In this document: positions 13,315 to 22,739 of the stretch, piece after piece
Layout: each line of letters begins with the position of its first letter
How positions within the stretch are numbered: the first letter of the stretch is position 1
Assembly: GCF_001717465.1 (NCBI RefSeq)
Contig: NZ_CP017074.1
Coordinates: 355,846 to 419,845 of the forward strand
Length of the DNA: 64,000 bases
Source of the DNA: Luteimonas sp. JM171
GTDB lineage: Bacteria; Pseudomonadota; Gammaproteobacteria; Xanthomonadales; Xanthomonadaceae
Direction: 5' to 3'
Notes under the pieces: generated by a model
Told to the model about the DNA's origin: nothing
The model's input: the letters and a program-made list of their open reading frames with translations, nothing else
Databases searched by the model: none
Made by a program: the position numbers and the translations under genes

Positions 13315-14121
13315 TCAGGCGAGGTGGATGAGCGTGGCCATGCGGCCGCTGCGCCCGTCGCGGCGGTGCGAAAAGAACCTGGAAGGATCGGAGATCGTGC
13401 ACAGGCCGCCGCCGTGGATGTCCGCGGCGGCCAGGCCCGCGGCGCACAGGCGGCGGCGCGCCAGCGCATGGAGATCCATGTGCCAGTGGCCCGGCCGGGT
13501 GGCCGTGAACGCCGCGCCCGCAGCGGGATCGTCCGCCGCGAAGGCTTCGCGCACCTCCGCACCGACCTCGTAGGCCCCCGGTCCCGCGGCGGGGCCCAGC
13601 CACGCAATCACTGCGCCCGGCGCAATGCCCATGGCGGCGACGGTGCGCTCCAGGATGCCCGCGGCCAGCCCGCGCCAGCCCGCGTGCGCGGCCGCGATCC
13701 GGGTGCCGTCCCTGGCCGCCAGCAGCACCGGCAGGCAGTCGGCGGTCAGTACCGCGAGCACGGCGCCCCGCACGCTGGTGACCGCGGCATCGGCCTCGGG
13801 CTCGCTGGCCATCCGCTCCAGTTCGAGGGTGGCATCCCCGGCCGGCAGCGCGCGATCGACTTCAATCACGGCGGTCCCGTGCACCTGCCGCAACCAGTGG
13901 GGCGCTGAAGGAAGGCCGCCCTGGACGGCCAGCGCCGCGCGGTTGGCCGCCACCGCGGCCGGTTCATCGCCACCGGCCCCCCGCGCGTTGCCCAGGTTGA
14001 ACCGGTCGAACGGCGGTTGCGAACCACCCGGGCCGCCGCGCAGGGTGGTGAAGGCCACGATGCCGGCCGGCGCCGGCCAGGTGGCCGGGAGGGTCGCCGC
14101 CGTGCCCAGGCCGAGCCGCAC
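13315..14121 (-). CDS. pgeF: Peptidoglycan editing factor PgeF (laccase-domain, YfiH family)
   Basis: 268-aa purine nucleoside phosphorylase/laccase-domain protein; in E. coli the homologue removes wrongly placed L-serine from UDP-MurNAc precursors. Zinc-site residues: the RQVHGT histidine near residue 80, TADCLPVLL cysteine and AAHAGWRGL histidine. The start is taken as GTG at 14121, one base after the rluD stop, because an upstream extension would run far into rluD. It is coupled to rluD as in most gammaproteobacteria. Confidence 0.88.
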   Translation of the reverse strand: MRLGLGTAATLPATWPAPAGIVAFTTLRGGPGGSQPPFDRFNLGNARGAGGDEPAAVAANRAALAVQGGLPSAPHWLRQVHGTAVIEVDRALPAGDATLELERMASEPEADAAVTSVRGAVLAVLTADCLPVLLAARDGTRIAAAHAGWRGLAAGILERTVAAMGIAPGAVIAWLGPAAGPGAYEVGAEVREAFAADDPAAGAAFTATRPGHWHMDLHALARRRLCAAGLAAADIHGGGLCTISDPSRFFSHRRDGRSGRMATLIHLA

Positions 14122-14122
14122 C

Positions 14123-15142
14123 TCAGCGCCGCCCGTCCGCCTGCGCCGCCGCGTCCTCGCGCAACAGGCGCATGAGTTCCCGCAGGTCGGCCGGAAGCGG
14201 GGCCGACGCACGCAGCGGTTCGCCGGTGCGCGGATGCAGGAATTCCAGCGTCTCGGCGTGCAGCGCCTGCCGGCGCAGGCCACGCAGCGCCGCGACCAGG
14301 TCCTCGGAGGCGCCCCGGGGAAGCTTGAGCGGCCCGCCGTACAGGGGATCACCGACGATCGGATGGCGAAGGTGCTGCATGTGGACGCGGATCTGGTGCG
14401 TGCGCCCGGTTTCCAGCCGGCACTCAAGCGCGGTATGGGCGCGGAAGCGCTCGCGCAGCCGGAAGTGGGTGACCGCCTCCCGGCCATCTTCACGCACCGC
14501 CATGCGCAGGCGGTCGCGCGGGTGGCGGTCGATCGGCGCATCCGCGGTGCCCCCGCTCACCAGCGCCCCCACCACGATGGCGAGGTACTGGCGGTGCACC
14601 GAGCGCGACGACAGTTGCTCCACGAGGGCAGCGTGCGCCTGCAGGTTGCGGGCGACCACCATCACCCCGGAGGTGTCCTTGTCCAGCCGGTGGACGATGC
14701 CGGCGCGCGGCAGCGCGGCCAGGCCGGGATCGCGGTAAAGCAGCCCGTTGACGAGCGTGCCGGTGCGGTTGCCGGCGCCCGGGTGCACCACCATCCCGGC
14801 CGGCTTGTCGATCACCAGCACGTCGGCGTCCTCGTGCAGGACGCTGAGCGGGATGTCCTCGGGCGCGTCGCTGGTCTGCTCCTCGGGCACCGCGTCCAGG
14901 GTCACCGTCTCGCCGCCGGCCAGCAGATCGCGCGGCCGTGCGGTGCGACCGTCCAGCAGCAGGTCGCCCGAGCGGATCCACGCCGACAGCCGCGAGCGCG
15001 AATACTCCGGGAACAGTTCCGCCACCGCCACGTCGAACCGGCGCCCGGCCAGCGAGTCCGGCACCTGCAGCGCGCGGGGCTCGCCGTCGCCGGCGTGGTC
15101 GACATCGCGGGGTGGCTGCGGGGTACTGGGAGGGTTGGTCAT
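14123..15142 (-). CDS. rluD: 23S rRNA pseudouridine synthase RluD
   Basis: Modifies U1911, U1915 and U1917 (E. coli numbering) in helix 69 of 23S rRNA. 339 aa: an N-terminal S4 RNA-binding domain (about 30-90, ending [18 protein letters not shown]), then the RsuA/RluA catalytic domain with the HRLDKDTSG motif whose aspartate is catalytic, and GRTHQIRVH. It is divergent from bamD, a widely conserved pairing, and pgeF follows one base downstream. Confidence 0.95.
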   Translation of the reverse strand: MTNPPSTPQPPRDVDHAGDGEPRALQVPDSLAGRRFDVAVAELFPEYSRSRLSAWIRSGDLLLDGRTARPRDLLAGGETVTLDAVPEEQTSDAPEDIPLSVLHEDADVLVIDKPAGMVVHPGAGNRTGTLVNGLLYRDPGLAALPRAGIVHRLDKDTSGVMVVARNLQAHAALVEQLSSRSVHRQYLAIVVGALVSGGTADAPIDRHPRDRLRMAVREDGREAVTHFRLRERFRAHTALECRLETGRTHQIRVHMQHLRHPIVGDPLYGGPLKLPRGASEDLVAALRGLRRQALHAETLEFLHPRTGEPLRASAPLPADLRELMRLLREDAAAQADGRR

Positions 15143-15192
15143 CGGGAAGGCAGGGGTTCAGGCGCGGCCGCCGGGGCGGTGGTGCGGGCTGC

Positions 15193-15198
15193 TATTAT
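15193..15198 (+). promoter_or_regulatory. -10 element of bamD
   Basis: TATTAT, 32 bases upstream of the bamD ATG in the rluD-bamD divergent gap. No strong -35 is seen. Confidence 0.4.
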
Positions 15199-15230
15199 CC
15201 GCGTTTCGTCCTGCCCCGGCCCAACGCCAC

Positions 15231-16082
15231 ATGACCCGACCCGGCATCCTGTTCCGCAACGCGTTCCTGCTCGCGCTGCTGGCCATCTTCCTCGCCTCCG
15301 GCTGCTCGCGCCTGCGCGGCGACCGCGACGATCCCAACGAGGGCGTCCCGGTGGAGGAGCTGTACGAAAGCGGCCACCAGTCGATGCGCAACGGCAACTG
15401 GAGCCGCGCGGCCACCACCTTCCGGCGGCTGGTGGCGCAGTACCCCTACGGGCCCTACACCGAGCAGGCGCTGATCGAGACCGCCTACGCCCAGTACAAG
15501 ATGGGCAGCCATGAAGAGGCGATCTCCAGCATCGACCGCTTCCTGCGCACCTATCCCACCCACCGCCATTCGGCCTACATGTACTACCTGCGCGGGCTGG
15601 TGAACGCCACGCGCGACACCGTGTTCCTGCAGCGGGTGTGGTCGCTGGACCCGGCCAGCCGCGACCTCACCACCCCGAACCAGGCATATGCCGACTTCGC
15701 CGTGGTGGTGGAGCGCTTTGGCAATACCCGCTACGCCGAGGACGCGCGCCAGCGCATGCAGGCCCTGCGCGACATGTTCGCGCGCCACGACCTGGACCGG
15801 GCGCTCTACTACCTGCGCCGCGGCGCCAACGTGGCCGCCGCCAACCGCGCCACCCACCTGCTGGAGACCTATCCGCAGTCGGCGCACCAGAACGACGCGG
15901 TGGCCGTGCTCGCCGAGGCCTATACCCGGCTGGGCAACGAGGTGCTGGCCGCGGACGCGCGCCGGGTGCTGGAACTCAACCAGCCCGACCACCCCTGGCT
16001 CAGCGGCGACTGGCCGGATTACCCGTGGGCGATCCGCAAGCTCAATCCCTTCGCCGGCGAGCGCTCGCCGATCGACGACTGA
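15231..16082 (+). CDS. bamD: BamD, outer membrane protein assembly lipoprotein
   Basis: 283-aa essential lipoprotein of the BAM complex, which inserts beta-barrels into the outer membrane. The signal peptide ends in a lipobox LASGC with the lipidated cysteine at residue 25. TPR-like repeats follow (LYESGHQSMRNGNWSRA, AQYKMGSHEEAISSIDRFLRTYP, YMYYLRGLVNATRD). The start is the ATG giving a basic n-region (MTRPGILFRN); longer in-frame extension overlaps rluD. It converges with the VKOR gene. Confidence 0.95.
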   Translation: MTRPGILFRNAFLLALLAIFLASGCSRLRGDRDDPNEGVPVEELYESGHQSMRNGNWSRAATTFRRLVAQYPYGPYTEQALIETAYAQYKMGSHEEAISSIDRFLRTYPTHRHSAYMYYLRGLVNATRDTVFLQRVWSLDPASRDLTTPNQAYADFAVVVERFGNTRYAEDARQRMQALRDMFARHDLDRALYYLRRGANVAAANRATHLLETYPQSAHQNDAVAVLAEAYTRLGNEVLAADARRVLELNQPDHPWLSGDWPDYPWAIRKLNPFAGERSPIDD

Positions 16083-16095
16083 TCCGCCGGCGCCA

Positions 16096-17001
16096 TCAGC
16101 GCCGGGCCTGCGCGCCCTCCCAGTCGAAGCCTGACAGCCGCGCCAGATCCGGCGGCGTCTGCACCCCGGTGTGCATCAACCCGTTGATCTGCCAGGTGGG
16201 ATAGGACGAAACCCCTGCCTCCACGCAGGCACGCGCGGTGGGACCGCCCCTGCCCGCGGGGCTGCATTCCACGTACGGCAGGCGCTCGGCGGAGGCGCCG
16301 AACAGGCGGTTCTGGCGCGCGCAGCTTCCGCACCACGACGCCCCGTAGTAGCGCGCGCCGGTGGCCTGGAGGTGCTCGGCCAGCGCCACCAGCCGCGGGT
16401 TCTCCGGCCGCCGGTCCAGGACATCGCCCAGCACCAGCTGGAGCACCAGCACCACGCCGATCACCACCAGGCCGTTGCCAAGCCACCAGCTGGTCCAGCG
16501 CCCCTGGCCCAGCGGCGCGCCGGGGCGGCGGAGGTGGACCAGGGCGAACAGCGCGGCCATCAGCGCCAGCGAAGCCAGGCACCAGCCGCACGTGGCCCCC
16601 ACGTCGACCAGACCGGCGATCGTGAGGTAGACGCTGACGGCCACTCCCAGCAGGGTCAGCCGCGACAGGTGGCGCCAGCGCGCGGCAAGGGTCGCGCCCG
16701 TCGCCGCGGCCAGCGCGATCAACGCGTAGAGGGCGAACCCCCAGAGCGCCATCGGCAGGCCGAGGAAGCTTGACCAGCGGCTCCCCTGGATGGCATCGCA
16801 GTCACCGCCTTCAGCGCAGAGCGCGGGGGTGCCATCGCCCCACGCGACCAGGGTGAGGTAGCCGGTCAGGAGCATGCCCAACGCCGCCAGCGCCAGCACC
16901 CAGGCGTCCGATCGCGGCCGGGACTGTGCCCGGGGCGCCTGCGGAGCCTGCCCCTGGCTGGGTCGGGTGCGGGCCGGCTTCCTGTGTTTCCTGCGTGCCA
17001 T
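16096..17001 (-). CDS. VKOR-family quinone-dependent disulfide oxidase fused to a thioredoxin domain
   Basis: 301-aa inner membrane protein. Predicted membrane segments are at about 33-54, 78-100, 112-134, 138-156 and 172-192. The VKOR part has the loop cysteines C62 and C68, the conserved serines at 77-78 and the active-site pair C138-G-W-C141. A C-terminal thioredoxin-like domain has C224-G-S-C227, the cis-proline P268 (SSYPTW) and two further cysteines (C246, C259). Such fusions oxidise protein thiols in the periplasm and pass electrons to quinone, like DsbA plus DsbB. The start has GAGGAG upstream and lies 15 bases after nadE, so the two are probably cotranscribed. Confidence 0.88.
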   Translation of the reverse strand: MARRKHRKPARTRPSQGQAPQAPRAQSRPRSDAWVLALAALGMLLTGYLTLVAWGDGTPALCAEGGDCDAIQGSRWSSFLGLPMALWGFALYALIALAAATGATLAARWRHLSRLTLLGVAVSVYLTIAGLVDVGATCGWCLASLALMAALFALVHLRRPGAPLGQGRWTSWWLGNGLVVIGVVLVLQLVLGDVLDRRPENPRLVALAEHLQATGARYYGASWCGSCARQNRLFGASAERLPYVECSPAGRGGPTARACVEAGVSSYPTWQINGLMHTGVQTPPDLARLSGFDWEGAQARR

Positions 17002-17015
17002 GGTGATCGCTCTCC

Positions 17016-18653
17016 TCAGTCCCGGTATCCATTGCTGATCGGGTAGCGGCGCTCGCGGCCGAACGCGCGCAGCGACACCTTCGGCCCCGGCGCGGCCTGG
17101 TGGCGTTTCCACTCCCCGATCCGCACCAGCCGCAACACCCGTTCGACGGTCCCGGCCTCGAATCCCGCGGCGATGATCTCGGCGCCCGACTGCTCCCCCT
17201 CGATGTGGCGCTCAAGGATCGCATCCAGCACCTCGTAGGGCGGCAGCGAATCCTCGTCGCGCTGGTTCTCGCGCAGCTCGGCCGACGGGGGCCGGGCAAT
17301 CACGCCCGGCGGGACCACGGGCGAGGCGGCCACGGAATTGCGCCAGCGCGCGAGCGAGAACACGCGCGTCTTGAACAGGTCCTTGAGCGGCGCATAGCCG
17401 CCGCACATGTCGCCATAGATGGTGGCGTAGCCCACCCCGTATTCGCTCTTGTTGCCGGTGGTCAGCACCAGGCCGCCGAACTTGTTGCCCAGCGCCATCA
17501 GCGTCGCGCCGCGGATGCGCGACTGCAGGTTTTCCTCGGTGGTGTCCGGCTCCAGGCCCTCGAAAGCATCGGCCAGCGCTTCGAGGTAACCCTTGAACGG
17601 CGCTTCGATCGGCACGGTGATCATGCGCACCCCGAGGGCCTCGCACTGCTCGGCGGCCAGGTCGTTGCTCAAGCCGGCGGTGTAGCGCGAGGGCATCCGC
17701 ACGGCGGTGACGCCCGCGGCCCCGATCGCGTCCACCGCCATGGCCAGCACCACCGCCGAATCCAGCCCGCCCGAGAGCCCCAGCCAGACGTTGCGGAACC
17801 CGTTCTTGGCGCAGTAGTCCCGCAGCCCCCGCACCGCCGCCCGCCAGGCCATTGCATCCTCGCTGGCCTGCTCCTCGACCGGCCACTGGGCCGCCGTGAG
17901 CCGGCCGGAACCGGGATCAAACCCGGCCAGCAGCCAGTGGTCCTCGAAAGCGCACGCGGCGTGGTGCACGCGGCCATCAGCGTCGGCCAGGATGGAGGCC
18001 CCGTCGAAGACCAAGGAATCCTGGCCGCCCACCGCGTTGAGGTACGCCAGCGCGACGCCGCTCTCCCGCGCGCGCTCGGCCAGCAGCGCGTCGCGGCGGG
18101 CATGCTTGCCATGCTCGAACGGAGACGCGTTGGGCACCAGCACCAGGCGTGCGCCGGCGGCGGCGGTATCGGCCAGCGGTTCGGCGAACCACAGGTCTTC
18201 GCAGATCACCACGCCAACCGGCACGCCCTTGACCTCGAACACCAGCGGGCCGCCATCGGGATCCACGTGGAAGTAGCGGCGCTCGTCGAAGACGTTGTAG
18301 TTGGGCAGTTCGCGCTTGCGATAGGTCGCCTCCACCCGCCCCTCGCGCAGGACGCTCGCGGAGTTGTACAGGACGCTGCCGGCGGACTCCGGCCAACCCA
18401 CCACCGCGACGATGCCATGCACGCTGGCGGCGATGTCGCGCACGGCCTGCTCGCAGTCGCGCAGGAACGAGGGGCGCATCAGCAGATCTTCGGGGGGATA
18501 GCCGCTGACGGCCAGTTCCGGGAACAGGACCACGTCGGCGCCGTGCTCGTCCCGGGCCTGGGCGATCATCTCCGCGATCCGCTCCGCGTTGCGCTCGACG
18601 GCGCCGACCGGGAAGTCGAATTGGGCCAGGGCGATCCGGATGGGAGTGGACAT
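17016..18653 (-). CDS. nadE: Glutamine-dependent NAD+ synthetase
   Basis: 545-aa two-domain enzyme for the last step of NAD synthesis (deamido-NAD to NAD). The N-terminal nitrilase-type glutaminase shows the Glu-Lys-Cys triad in FPELAVSGYPPEDL, YRKRELPNY and VVICEDLWF. The C-terminal synthetase has the PP-loop LGLSGGLDSAVV and GNKSEYGVGYATIYGDMCGGYAPLKD-type substrate residues. The start at MSTPIRIALAQ is chosen because family members start here. A weak AACAAT -10 (18686-18681) lies upstream. Two repeats separate it from lpxC. Confidence 0.95.
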   Translation of the reverse strand: MSTPIRIALAQFDFPVGAVERNAERIAEMIAQARDEHGADVVLFPELAVSGYPPEDLLMRPSFLRDCEQAVRDIAASVHGIVAVVGWPESAGSVLYNSASVLREGRVEATYRKRELPNYNVFDERRYFHVDPDGGPLVFEVKGVPVGVVICEDLWFAEPLADTAAAGARLVLVPNASPFEHGKHARRDALLAERARESGVALAYLNAVGGQDSLVFDGASILADADGRVHHAACAFEDHWLLAGFDPGSGRLTAAQWPVEEQASEDAMAWRAAVRGLRDYCAKNGFRNVWLGLSGGLDSAVVLAMAVDAIGAAGVTAVRMPSRYTAGLSNDLAAEQCEALGVRMITVPIEAPFKGYLEALADAFEGLEPDTTEENLQSRIRGATLMALGNKFGGLVLTTGNKSEYGVGYATIYGDMCGGYAPLKDLFKTRVFSLARWRNSVAASPVVPPGVIARPPSAELRENQRDEDSLPPYEVLDAILERHIEGEQSGAEIIAAGFEAGTVERVLRLVRIGEWKRHQAAPGPKVSLRAFGRERRYPISNGYRD

Positions 18654-18725
18654 CGGTGGGCCTTCGGAAGAGGGCACCCTATTGTTCCAGATAGAGGAGC
18701 GATGGTTGTCGGCGCCAGCTGAAGG

Positions 18726-18833
18726 GCCCTGCCGCGGCCGGAGGGCCTTTGCGCTCCATGTCCCCCGGCCTTCGCCTGCGGCTCCGGCCTCCTCCTATAC
18801 TTACGCGCAAAGGCCCTCCGGCCGCGGCAGGGC
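18726..18833 (-). repeat. Constant-loop/variable-stem repeat, copy B
   Basis: Arms of 29 nt (18726-18754 and 18805-18833) are perfectly complementary and flank a 50-nt loop (18755-18804) that, read on the minus strand, starts GTAAGTATAGGAGGAGGCCG and ends GGCCGGGGGACATGGA. It is inverted relative to copy C, 60 bases away. The loops of B and C differ at 2 of 50 positions. The outer flank CGGAGCCGAGCC is also shared with copy A. Confidence 0.9.
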
Positions 18834-18893
18834 TCGGCTCCGGAGGAGTCTGCGCCACATTGACTTTTCGGACGGACTGCCGCGACTTTGAGT

Positions 18894-18991
18894 GCCGGGT
18901 GGCGGGGCCCTCCAGTCGTAAGTGAAGGAGGAGGCCGGAGCCGCAGGCGAAGGCCGGGGGACATGGAGACTGGAGGGCACCGCCACCCGGC
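18894..18991 (+). repeat. Constant-loop/variable-stem repeat, copy C
   Basis: Arms of 24 nt (18894-18917 and 18968-18991; 1 mismatch) flank a 50-nt loop (18918-18967) starting GTAAGTGAAGGAGGAGGCCG. The arms differ in sequence from those of A and B. The structure begins 11 bases after the lpxC stop codon, so it would form at the 3' end of the dcw transcript and may end or protect it. Confidence 0.9.
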
Positions 18992-19002
18992 GCCCCGCGG
19001 CG

Positions 19003-19911
19003 TCAGGCGGGAACGGGCTCGCCGTAGGCAACCGGGGCCGGGGCGCTCTCCGGGAAGGTCACGATTTCCCAGGCCGACTGCTCGGCCAGCAGCGCGCGCA
19101 CCAGCTTGTTGTTGAGCGCATGGCCGGACTTGAAGCCTTCGAACGCGCCCAGGATGGGATGCCCGGCGAGGTACAGGTCGCCGATCGCATCCAGGATCTT
19201 GTGGCGCACGAATTCATTGGCGTAGCGCAGCCCGTCCTCGTTGAGCACGCGGAATTCGTCGAGCACGATCGCGTTGTCCATGGATCCGCCAAGGCCCAGG
19301 TTGCGCTCGCGCATGAACTCGAGGTCGCGCATGAAGCCGAAGGTGCGGGCGCGGCTCACCTCGCGGATGTACGCCTCGGTGGAGAACTCCACTTCGGCGC
19401 GCGACTCGGACACCGGGATCGCCGGGTGGTTGAACTCGATGGTGAAGCCGAGCCGGAACCCGTCGTACGGTTCGAAGCGGGCGATCTTGTCGCCGTCACG
19501 GACCTCGACCGGGCGGATGATGCGCATGAACTTCTTCAGCGCGTCCTGCTGCACGATGCCGGCCGACTGCAGCAGGAACACGAACGGGCCGGACGAACCG
19601 TCCATGATGGGCACTTCGGCCGCGGACAGGTCCACGTACAGGTTGTCCACGCCCAGGCCGGCCAGGGCCGACATCAGGTGCTCGACCGTCATCACCTTGC
19701 CCTCGCCGCGGCTCAGGCCGGTGCAGAGCATGGTTTCGGTGACGAGGTCGCCACGGGCGGGGATTTCGACCACCGGGTCCAGGTCAACCCGGCGGAACAC
19801 GATGCCGGTGTCCACGGGGGCGGGACGCAGGGTCAGGTAAACCTTCTCGCCGCTGTGCAGCCCCACGCCGGTGGCGCGGATGATGTTCTTGAGGGTGCGC
19901 TGCTTGGGCAT
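19003..19911 (-). CDS. lpxC: UDP-3-O-acyl-N-acetylglucosamine deacetylase LpxC
   Basis: Zinc enzyme for the committed step of lipid A synthesis. The 302 aa start [24 protein letters not shown] as in the family. The zinc motif [17 protein letters not shown] and the late [19 protein letters not shown] with [17 protein letters not shown] are all present. The start is the ATG at 19911; an upstream in-frame ATG would add 17 unconserved residues. It is the last gene of the dcw cluster but has its own promoter and follows a terminator after ftsZ. Confidence 0.97.
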   Translation of the reverse strand: MPKQRTLKNIIRATGVGLHSGEKVYLTLRPAPVDTGIVFRRVDLDPVVEIPARGDLVTETMLCTGLSRGEGKVMTVEHLMSALAGLGVDNLYVDLSAAEVPIMDGSSGPFVFLLQSAGIVQQDALKKFMRIIRPVEVRDGDKIARFEPYDGFRLGFTIEFNHPAIPVSESRAEVEFSTEAYIREVSRARTFGFMRDLEFMRERNLGLGGSMDNAIVLDEFRVLNEDGLRYANEFVRHKILDAIGDLYLAGHPILGAFEGFKSGHALNNKLVRALLAEQSAWEIVTFPESAPAPVAYGEPVPA

Positions 19912-19965
19912 GGCAGGTCTTGTTCGCTGCGGAATTCGGCTCGCTCCCGGGAACGAACGCATGAA

Positions 19966-19994
19966 ATATTAACACGCGGCCGGCTGAACCTGAA
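19966..19994 (-). promoter_or_regulatory. Candidate sigma-70 promoter of lpxC
   Basis: Minus strand TTCAGG (19994-19989), 17-base spacer, TAATAT (19971-19966). It lies between the ftsZ terminator and the lpxC start and would give a leader of about 50 bases. Confidence 0.4.
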
Positions 19995-20066
19995 CGGAAG
20001 GCCGGGCACATGCGTGGCGCGAGCCAGCCTGCATCCGGGCGCGTGACGGTACCGCCAACCGGGTTC

Positions 20067-20098
20067 AAAACCCCGCCGGGCCGGCGCGGCCCGGCGGG
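20067..20098 (-). terminator. Intrinsic terminator after ftsZ
   Basis: On the minus strand a perfect 11-bp GC stem with a 5-base loop is followed by GTTTTG, 64 bases after the ftsZ stop. It separates ftsZ from lpxC transcription, at least in part. Confidence 0.7.
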
Positions 20099-20161
20099 AA
20101 AAGTGTCACGACATGGTGCGTCCCGGCCCAACGCCGGGGCGCGGTTGCTGCGGGCGGGCGA

Positions 20162-21397
20162 TCAGTCCGCCTGGCGGCGCAGGAACGCCGGGATGTCCAG
20201 GTAGCTGCTGTCGGCGCCGAAGTCCGCCACCGCGGGCTTGGACGCGGTTTCACCGCTGTTGCTACCGCGCAGGCTGGCCGCGATGCTGGGCGCCTGGCTG
20301 GGGCCGGCCGAGCCGTCGTCGATCGGCAGGCCGGTGGTGCCATCGCGCTTGGCCTGGGTATGCACCAGCTGCACGTTGGGGCGCCGCGCCGGCTCCTGGC
20401 TGAAATCGCTGCGCGGGGTGCCCTGGCGGGCCGCGCCGCGATGCAGGCCGGTGGCCACCACGGTCACCCGCACCTCGTCCTGCATGTCCGGGTCGAGCAC
20501 GGTGCCGATGACGATCGTCGCGTCCTCGCTGGCGAAGTTCTCCACCGTGCGGCCGACCTCGTCGAACTCGGCCATGGTGAAGTCGGGGCCGGCGGTGATG
20601 TTGACCAGGATGCCGTTGGCGCCGGCCAGGTTGACGTCGTCGAGCAGCGGGTTCTGGATCGCGCCCTCGGCCGCGGCCTGGGCCCGGTCGTCGCCGCGCG
20701 CCTCGCCGGTGCCCATCATCGCCAGGCCCATCTCGCTCATCACGGTGCGAACGTCCGCGAAGTCGACGTTGATCAGGCCCGGGCGCACGATCAGGTCGGC
20801 GATGCCCTGCACCGCGCCCAGCAGCACGTCGTTGGCGGCGCGGAAGGCCTGGATCATGGTCGCGTTGCGGCCAAGCACCGAGATCAGCTTCTCGTTGGGG
20901 ATGGTGATCAGCGAGTCGCAGTGCTGGCTCAGGTCCTCGATGCCCTTGAGCGCCACCTGCATCCGGCGCCGGCCCTCGAACGGGAACGGCTTGGTGACCA
21001 CGGCCACCGTCAGGATGCCCATCTCCTTGGCCAGCTGCGCCACCACCGGCGCCGCGCCGGTGCCCGTGCCGCCGCCCATGCCGGCGGTGATGAACACCAT
21101 GTCCGCGCCCTGCAGCGCGTCGATGATGACCTCGCGATCCTCCAGGGCGGCCTGCCGGCCGACCTCCGGGTTGGCGCCCGCGCCAAGCCCCTTGGTGACG
21201 CTGTCGCCCAGCTGCAGCTGCAGCTTCGCGCCGCAGTTGCGGATCGCCTGCGAGTCGGTGTTGGCGGTGATGAATTCCACCCCGTCAACGTTGCTGTTGA
21301 CCATGTGCGCGACCGCGTTGCCGCCGCCGCCTCCCACGCCAATCACCTTGATGTTGGCATTGGGTGCCATTTTTTCTACCAGTTCGAAGTGCGCCAT
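20162..21397 (-). CDS. ftsZ: Cell division protein FtsZ
   Basis: Tubulin-like GTPase that forms the Z-ring. 411 aa: starts [28 protein letters not shown], has the tubulin signature GGGTGTG (in [14 protein letters not shown]), the T7 synergy region with [11 protein letters not shown], an Ala/Ser/Pro-rich linker and the conserved C-terminal tail [13 protein letters not shown] that binds FtsA and ZipA. The start at 21397 has GAGGACA upstream; an ATG 21 bases further upstream lacks conservation. ftsA precedes it by 106 bases. Confidence 0.98.
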   Translation of the reverse strand: MAHFELVEKMAPNANIKVIGVGGGGGNAVAHMVNSNVDGVEFITANTDSQAIRNCGAKLQLQLGDSVTKGLGAGANPEVGRQAALEDREVIIDALQGADMVFITAGMGGGTGTGAAPVVAQLAKEMGILTVAVVTKPFPFEGRRRMQVALKGIEDLSQHCDSLITIPNEKLISVLGRNATMIQAFRAANDVLLGAVQGIADLIVRPGLINVDFADVRTVMSEMGLAMMGTGEARGDDRAQAAAEGAIQNPLLDDVNLAGANGILVNITAGPDFTMAEFDEVGRTVENFASEDATIVIGTVLDPDMQDEVRVTVVATGLHRGAARQGTPRSDFSQEPARRPNVQLVHTQAKRDGTTGLPIDDGSAGPSQAPSIAASLRGSNSGETASKPAVADFGADSSYLDIPAFLRRQAD

Positions 21398-21503
21398 GTC
21401 GTGTGTCCTCGTATGCAAGAGTTTCTGGTTATGTGTTTGCCGCCGTTGCCCTGTTCCGCGCCGTCCCCGCCTCCGCTTCCGCCCTCCCTCTCCCGCGCCG
21501 CGC

Positions 21504-22739
21504 TCAGAACGCGCCGCGGTACCACTCCTTCAATTTCCTGAAGAAATTCCCCGCCGGGCCGCTGGGCAGCACCGGCCGCCGGGGGTTCTCGATCTGGCTG
21601 CCCATCAGCAGCAGGCCCACGCCGGTGGCGTGCACCGGGTTGCCCACCACCTCGCCCAGGCCGGTGACGTGCTGGGGGATTCCCACGCGCACCGGCATCT
21701 GCAGCATTTCCTCCGCCAGCTCCACCACGCCTTCCATCTTCGCGGCGCCGCCGGTGAGCACCATGCCCGCGCGCACGTGCTGCTCGAAGCCCGAGCGGCG
21801 CAGTTCGGCCTGCACCATCTCGAAGATCTCCTCGTAGCGCGCCTGCACCGCCTGGGCCAGCGACTGGCGCGGCAGGCGCCGCGGCGGGCGGTCGCCCACG
21901 CTCGGCACCTGGATCGATTCCTCGCTGGTGGCCAGCTGCGCCAGCGCGCAGGCGTAGCGCACCTTGATCTGCTCCGCCTCCGGGGTCGGCGTGCGCAGCA
22001 TGTGGGCGATGTCCTCGGTGACCTTGTCTCCGGCGATCGGCAGGCTCGAGGTGTGGCAGATCGCGCCCTGCACGAAGACCGCCAGGTCCGTGGTGCCGGC
22101 GCCGATGTCCACCAGGGCCACGCCCAGTTCGCGCTCGTCGCCGGTGAGCACCGCGGTGCTCGAGGCCAGCGAGGACAGCACCAGGTCATCGATCTGCAGC
22201 CCGCAGCGCTGCACGCACTTGGACACGTTGGCCGCGGCCGACTGGGCGCACACCACCAGGTGGGCGTGCACCTCCAGGCGCACGCCGGTCATGCCGACCG
22301 GGTTGCGGATGCCTTCCTGCGAATCGTCGAGCACGTACTCGCGCGGGATCGCGTGCAGGATCCGCTGGTCGGCCGGGATCGCCACCGCCTTGGCGGCTTC
22401 CAGCACCCGGTCCAGGTCCGACCAGGTCACCTCGCCGTCGCGGATCGGCACGATGCCGGGCGAATTCTTGCACTGCACGTGGTTGCCCGAGATCGACGCG
22501 TACACCGAGCGGATCTCGCAGCCGGCCATCAGCTCGGCTTCCTCGATCGCGCGCTGGATCGACTGCACCGTGGATTCGATGTCCACCACCACCCCGCGCT
22601 TGAGCCCGCGCGATTCGTGGCTGCCGATGCCGATCACCTCGATCGGGTTGCCCGGCGAGTACTCGCCGACCAGTGCCACCACCTTGGAGGTGCCGATATC
22701 AAGCCCCACGATCAGGGCCTTGTCGCCTTTGCGGTTCAT
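21504..22739 (-). CDS. ftsA: Cell division protein FtsA
   Basis: Actin-fold membrane tether of FtsZ, 411 aa. It begins [20 protein letters not shown] (phosphate-1 loop), has the SHUT-domain 1C region, [13 protein letters not shown] (phosphate-2), the adenosine motif [13 protein letters not shown], and ends in an amphipathic basic helix ([13 protein letters not shown]) for membrane binding. The start overlaps the ftsQ stop as ATGA. Confidence 0.97.
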   Translation of the reverse strand: MNRKGDKALIVGLDIGTSKVVALVGEYSPGNPIEVIGIGSHESRGLKRGVVVDIESTVQSIQRAIEEAELMAGCEIRSVYASISGNHVQCKNSPGIVPIRDGEVTWSDLDRVLEAAKAVAIPADQRILHAIPREYVLDDSQEGIRNPVGMTGVRLEVHAHLVVCAQSAAANVSKCVQRCGLQIDDLVLSSLASSTAVLTGDERELGVALVDIGAGTTDLAVFVQGAICHTSSLPIAGDKVTEDIAHMLRTPTPEAEQIKVRYACALAQLATSEESIQVPSVGDRPPRRLPRQSLAQAVQARYEEIFEMVQAELRRSGFEQHVRAGMVLTGGAAKMEGVVELAEEMLQMPVRVGIPQHVTGLGEVVGNPVHATGVGLLLMGSQIENPRRPVLPSGPAGNFFRKLKEWYRGAF

